This document shows, one piece after another, positions 62,225 through 64,000 of a stretch of DNA of 64,000 bases. Every line of letters starts with the position of its first letter. The stretch's first letter is position 1. Origin of the DNA: Psychrobacillus sp. INOP01 (GTDB lineage Bacteria > Bacillota > Bacilli > Bacillales_A > Planococcaceae); the NCBI RefSeq assembly GCF_018140925.1, contig NZ_CP073315.1:3720001-3784000 (forward strand). Reading direction: 5' to 3'. The position numbers and the translations under genes were made by a program. The notes beneath the pieces are model-generated. The model saw only the letters and a program-made list of their open reading frames with translations. It was not told the DNA's origin and ran no database searches.

Positions 62225-62390
62225 CTGACCCAATAAAGTTAGACAAATAATTTAGGCAACTTCTAAGATCTGAGTTCGGTATTCTACCGGGCTCAAGTCT
62301 TTTAATTTCGCCTTCATTCGTTTGTGATTGTAATACGCAATGTATTCTTCTAATTCCTTTTCAAAATGTGCCATACTCTCAAATTCCTAT
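62225..62390 (-). pseudogene. IS3-family remnant: right end and 3' tail of orfB
   Basis: TGACCCAATAAAGTTAGAC is the terminal inverted repeat. On the minus strand the frame ending at 62252 reads [20 protein letters not shown], then [19 protein letters not shown], the invariant C-terminus of IS3-type DDE transposases. Everything upstream of it is lost. Confidence 0.85.
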
Positions 62391-62529
62391 AAATAAAACA
62401 GTTTAGATTTTAGTAAAATGAAGCCCTTTTAAGACGATTAATGAAGCTACTCCTATATCGATAAGATGATAGAGCCTTTGCTCAGTCATCCATCATATCG
62501 TGTTGTAACAATGAGTCCACACCGGAATT

Positions 62530-62613
62530 TGATGGGGTGCGTTAGCTTAAGTTCGGATTTGTCTTTAAAGCAGCATTTCTTATGCAACTATTGAGGCAGG
62601 GTAGTTGAATAAG
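62530..62613 (+). repeat. Degenerate cassette repeat outside the main array
   Basis: GATGGGGTGCGTTAGCTTAAG, TCTTTAAAGC, then CTTATGCAACTATTGAGGCAG and right end GGTAGTTGAATAAGG. It is followed by a broken gene, as in the main array. Confidence 0.65.
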
Positions 62614-62693
62614 GTAATATTTGGATTAAGGTAGATATAAGTCGAAAAGTTAATAACAAGGGGTGATTTTTTTATACACGTAGTAAAAAGACT

Positions 62694-62947
62694 TTGCAAA
62701 AAAACAATATTTCCCCTCAGAAACCTAAATTTGAAATCGTCGAGAACGTAATGGTTATTAGCATTAAGAACCATTTAAAAGATGGAGTAGACTTAGATTG
62801 TTTTAATATTTTAAACCTTATTTACCGAACAATTGGACCTTTAGAAGAGAGCTGAACAAACAAGAAATAGAATTATTGAGGCTTATGCAGAGTGTCAAGG
62901 CATTTTATTTTGATTATAGCGATGAAATGAATACTATTTGGCGATGA
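62694..62947 (+). pseudogene. Frameshifted small gene after the outlying repeat
   Basis: From TTG 62694 (no certain start) one frame reads KPKFEIVENVMVISIKNHLK, LNLIYRTIGPLEES and stops at 62855. Shifting frame just before the stop continues as LNKQEIELLRLMQSVKAFYF to a stop at 62947. Family unknown. Confidence 0.5.
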
Positions 62948-63095
62948 ATTATTTTACTAAGTTTTTAATGTTTTTACTGATATATGCGAAGTTAGCAGTA
63001 CACTAATAAAGTAATAAGGTTTACTTCAGTAAAATAAGGTATATTATATTTGTTGAATAGATTCTCTTTAAAGACAAGAAAAGTAGGTGAACAAA

Positions 63096-63245
63096 GTGGG
63101 GAAATATCAATTGGATACCAAAGGTCAGGTAGCTGTGACAAAGTTTCATGAAAAACAGTCGCCTGCCAAATTTGATAAAAAGCAGCAACTTGAAAAAATA
63201 CGTGCGGAGTATTTGAAAAAGAAGCAAAAACAAACAGATAAATAA
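63096..63245 (+). CDS. Small basic protein, 49 aa
   Basis: GTG 63096 after AGGTGA. Product starts MGKYQLDTKGQVAVTKFHEK and ends in a Lys-rich helix (RAEYLKKKQKQTDK). Hydrophilic, no known domain recognised. Followed by a terminator. Confidence 0.6.
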   Translation: MGKYQLDTKGQVAVTKFHEKQSPAKFDKKQQLEKIRAEYLKKKQKQTDK

Positions 63246-63255
63246 TATGAATGAA

Positions 63256-63290
63256 AACATAGGAAGACTAAAATCTCCCTATGTTTTTCT
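63256..63290 (+). terminator. Intrinsic terminator
   Basis: AACATAGG pairs with CCTATGTT, followed by TTTCTT. Confidence 0.7.
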
Positions 63291-63383
63291 TATTCGAAGT
63301 TCTTTTTTCTATTGATGATAGAGTTAATTATTACTATAAATTTCAGATTCGGTGACAAAAAACAAATAATTAACTTAAAAATA

Positions 63384-63412
63384 CAGCTACCGCCAATTTA
63401 TAGCGATAGCTG
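63384..63412 (-). terminator. Terminator of the GNAT gene
   Basis: CAGCTACCGC and GCGATAGCTG pair with one mismatch; on the minus strand a T-rich tail follows. Confidence 0.65.
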
Positions 63413-63422
63413 AATTTTTAAG

Positions 63423-64000
63423 TTAATGCATAAGTTGTTTTGTCATAAATACTTGTGAAATATCAGTATTTTTAAATCCATTATTTTTTAAAAACGGTAG
63501 AACATTTTTCATTTTGTCTTCCAAATTATAAGTAGTTCTTTTAATAGAACGATTAAAATGAAGCCCTTCCTGTAGTACAGCTTGAAGAGCGGGTATTCCA
63601 TCTATATGTTCATTGTTAGTAAAAGCTTGAAATAATGTGACACCTTCAGCTTCATTACCAAATTGTTGCTTTGCTCTTACTAAACAAGCAGCAAGTACTT
63701 CACTATCCTTCATTGCAATAATTGCCTCTCCACCAGCCTTTGGTGTAATAGAAGGATCTACTTGCCATGGTACTAAAGCTGGGAAAATACTTGAATTTAC
63801 TGCTTGCAGTGCAGGTATTCTTTTCAATTCAAATTCACTAGCAATTTTTTCATCATAGCTCAATACACCTTCTGCCTCCAAAAAATGCAGCGTGTCAATA
63901 ACTTTATACCCAACCTTCTCATATAGTTTTATAGCTGGTTGATTAATGGACAGGGCCTCTAATGTAGCAATATTTACTTTTTGCTGATTTAACAAGTCAA
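63423..64000 (-). CDS. GNAT-family acetyltransferase, C-terminal part (5' end outside window)
   Basis: The frame is open to the window edge; its first visible residues (ALSINQPAIKLYEKVGYKV) are the C-terminal end of a first GNAT module, so the start is beyond 64000. About 130 further residues form a second, divergent GNAT-like module (FNRSIKRTTYNLED, FLKNNGFKNTDIS). Tandem-GNAT proteins of this layout are known in Bacillales; substrate unknown. Confidence 0.8.
   Translation of the reverse strand, partial: DLLNQQKVNIATLEALSINQPAIKLYEKVGYKVIDTLHFLEAEGVLSYDEKIASEFELKRIPALQAVNSSIFPALVPWQVDPSITPKAGGEAIIAMKDSEVLAACLVRAKQQFGNEAEGVTLFQAFTNNEHIDGIPALQAVLQEGLHFNRSIKRTTYNLEDKMKNVLPFLKNNGFKNTDISQVFMTKQLMH

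Overview
The window looks like chromosome of a low-GC, spore-forming member of the Bacillales, most likely Caryophanaceae/Planococcaceae or a close Bacillaceae relative. The evidence is AT-rich DNA, strong AGGAGG ribosome sites, a YjcZ-type small protein, a cysteine-rich spore-coat-like protein, an S-box leader, Fur and BirA operators, a cre site and an SLH-anchored surface protein. I see no rRNA gene, intact tRNA gene or CRISPR array, and I cannot name the genus.

Layout. 1-7 kb: tail of a GMC oxidoreductase, an M48 membrane peptidase, a Ca2+/H+ antiporter, a luciferase-like monooxygenase and a PBP4-type D-Ala-D-Ala carboxypeptidase. 7.4-14.5 kb: a GH15-like hydrolase behind a cre site, then the glycogen operon glgB-glgC-glgD-glgA. 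15-20.4 kb: an orphan sugar-binding lipoprotein next to an IS3 remnant, then a MarR / ring-cleaving dioxygenase / luciferase-like monooxygenase / FMN reductase operon. 21-25 kb: a Fur-controlled siderophore ABC importer with a divergent binding protein. 25.6-30.4 kb: stress protein, CatB-like acetyltransferase, DinB protein, a dead cupin gene, an S-box ahead of a 71-aa gene, and the coat-like protein.

29.8-56.7 kb is the unusual part. About 20 small accessory genes lie mostly on the + strand: four GNAT genes or remnants, LysE, FabZ-like, AraC/GyrI, an alpha/beta hydrolase, NUDIX, VOC, AlkD-like, a phosphotransferase, several lipoproteins and tiny membrane proteins. Almost every one is separated from the next by a copy of one ~75-140 bp repeat in the same orientation. 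Each repeat has imperfect terminal inverted repeats and a variable centre that is usually an intrinsic terminator. Stop codons lie just before a repeat and start codons 20-90 bp after one, so the region reads as a gene-cassette array of integron-like design without a visible integron integrase. A truncated N-terminal domain of a tyrosine recombinase sits inside it. Many cassettes are broken by nonsense or frameshift mutations. Three minus-strand blocks interrupt it: an LTA-synthase-like gene, an SLH/leucine-rich/Ig-like surface protein, and a deaminase plus a dead SMR transporter. One unit carries no ORF but a segment with nested complementary stretches that may be a structured RNA.

57-60.7 kb: biotin operon bioD-bioA-bioY-bioB behind a BirA operator. 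61-64 kb: a YjcZ-like protein, a WYL-like/YolD-like trio cut by an IS3 remnant, one more degenerate repeat with a frameshifted gene, a small basic protein, and part of a GNAT gene running off the window.
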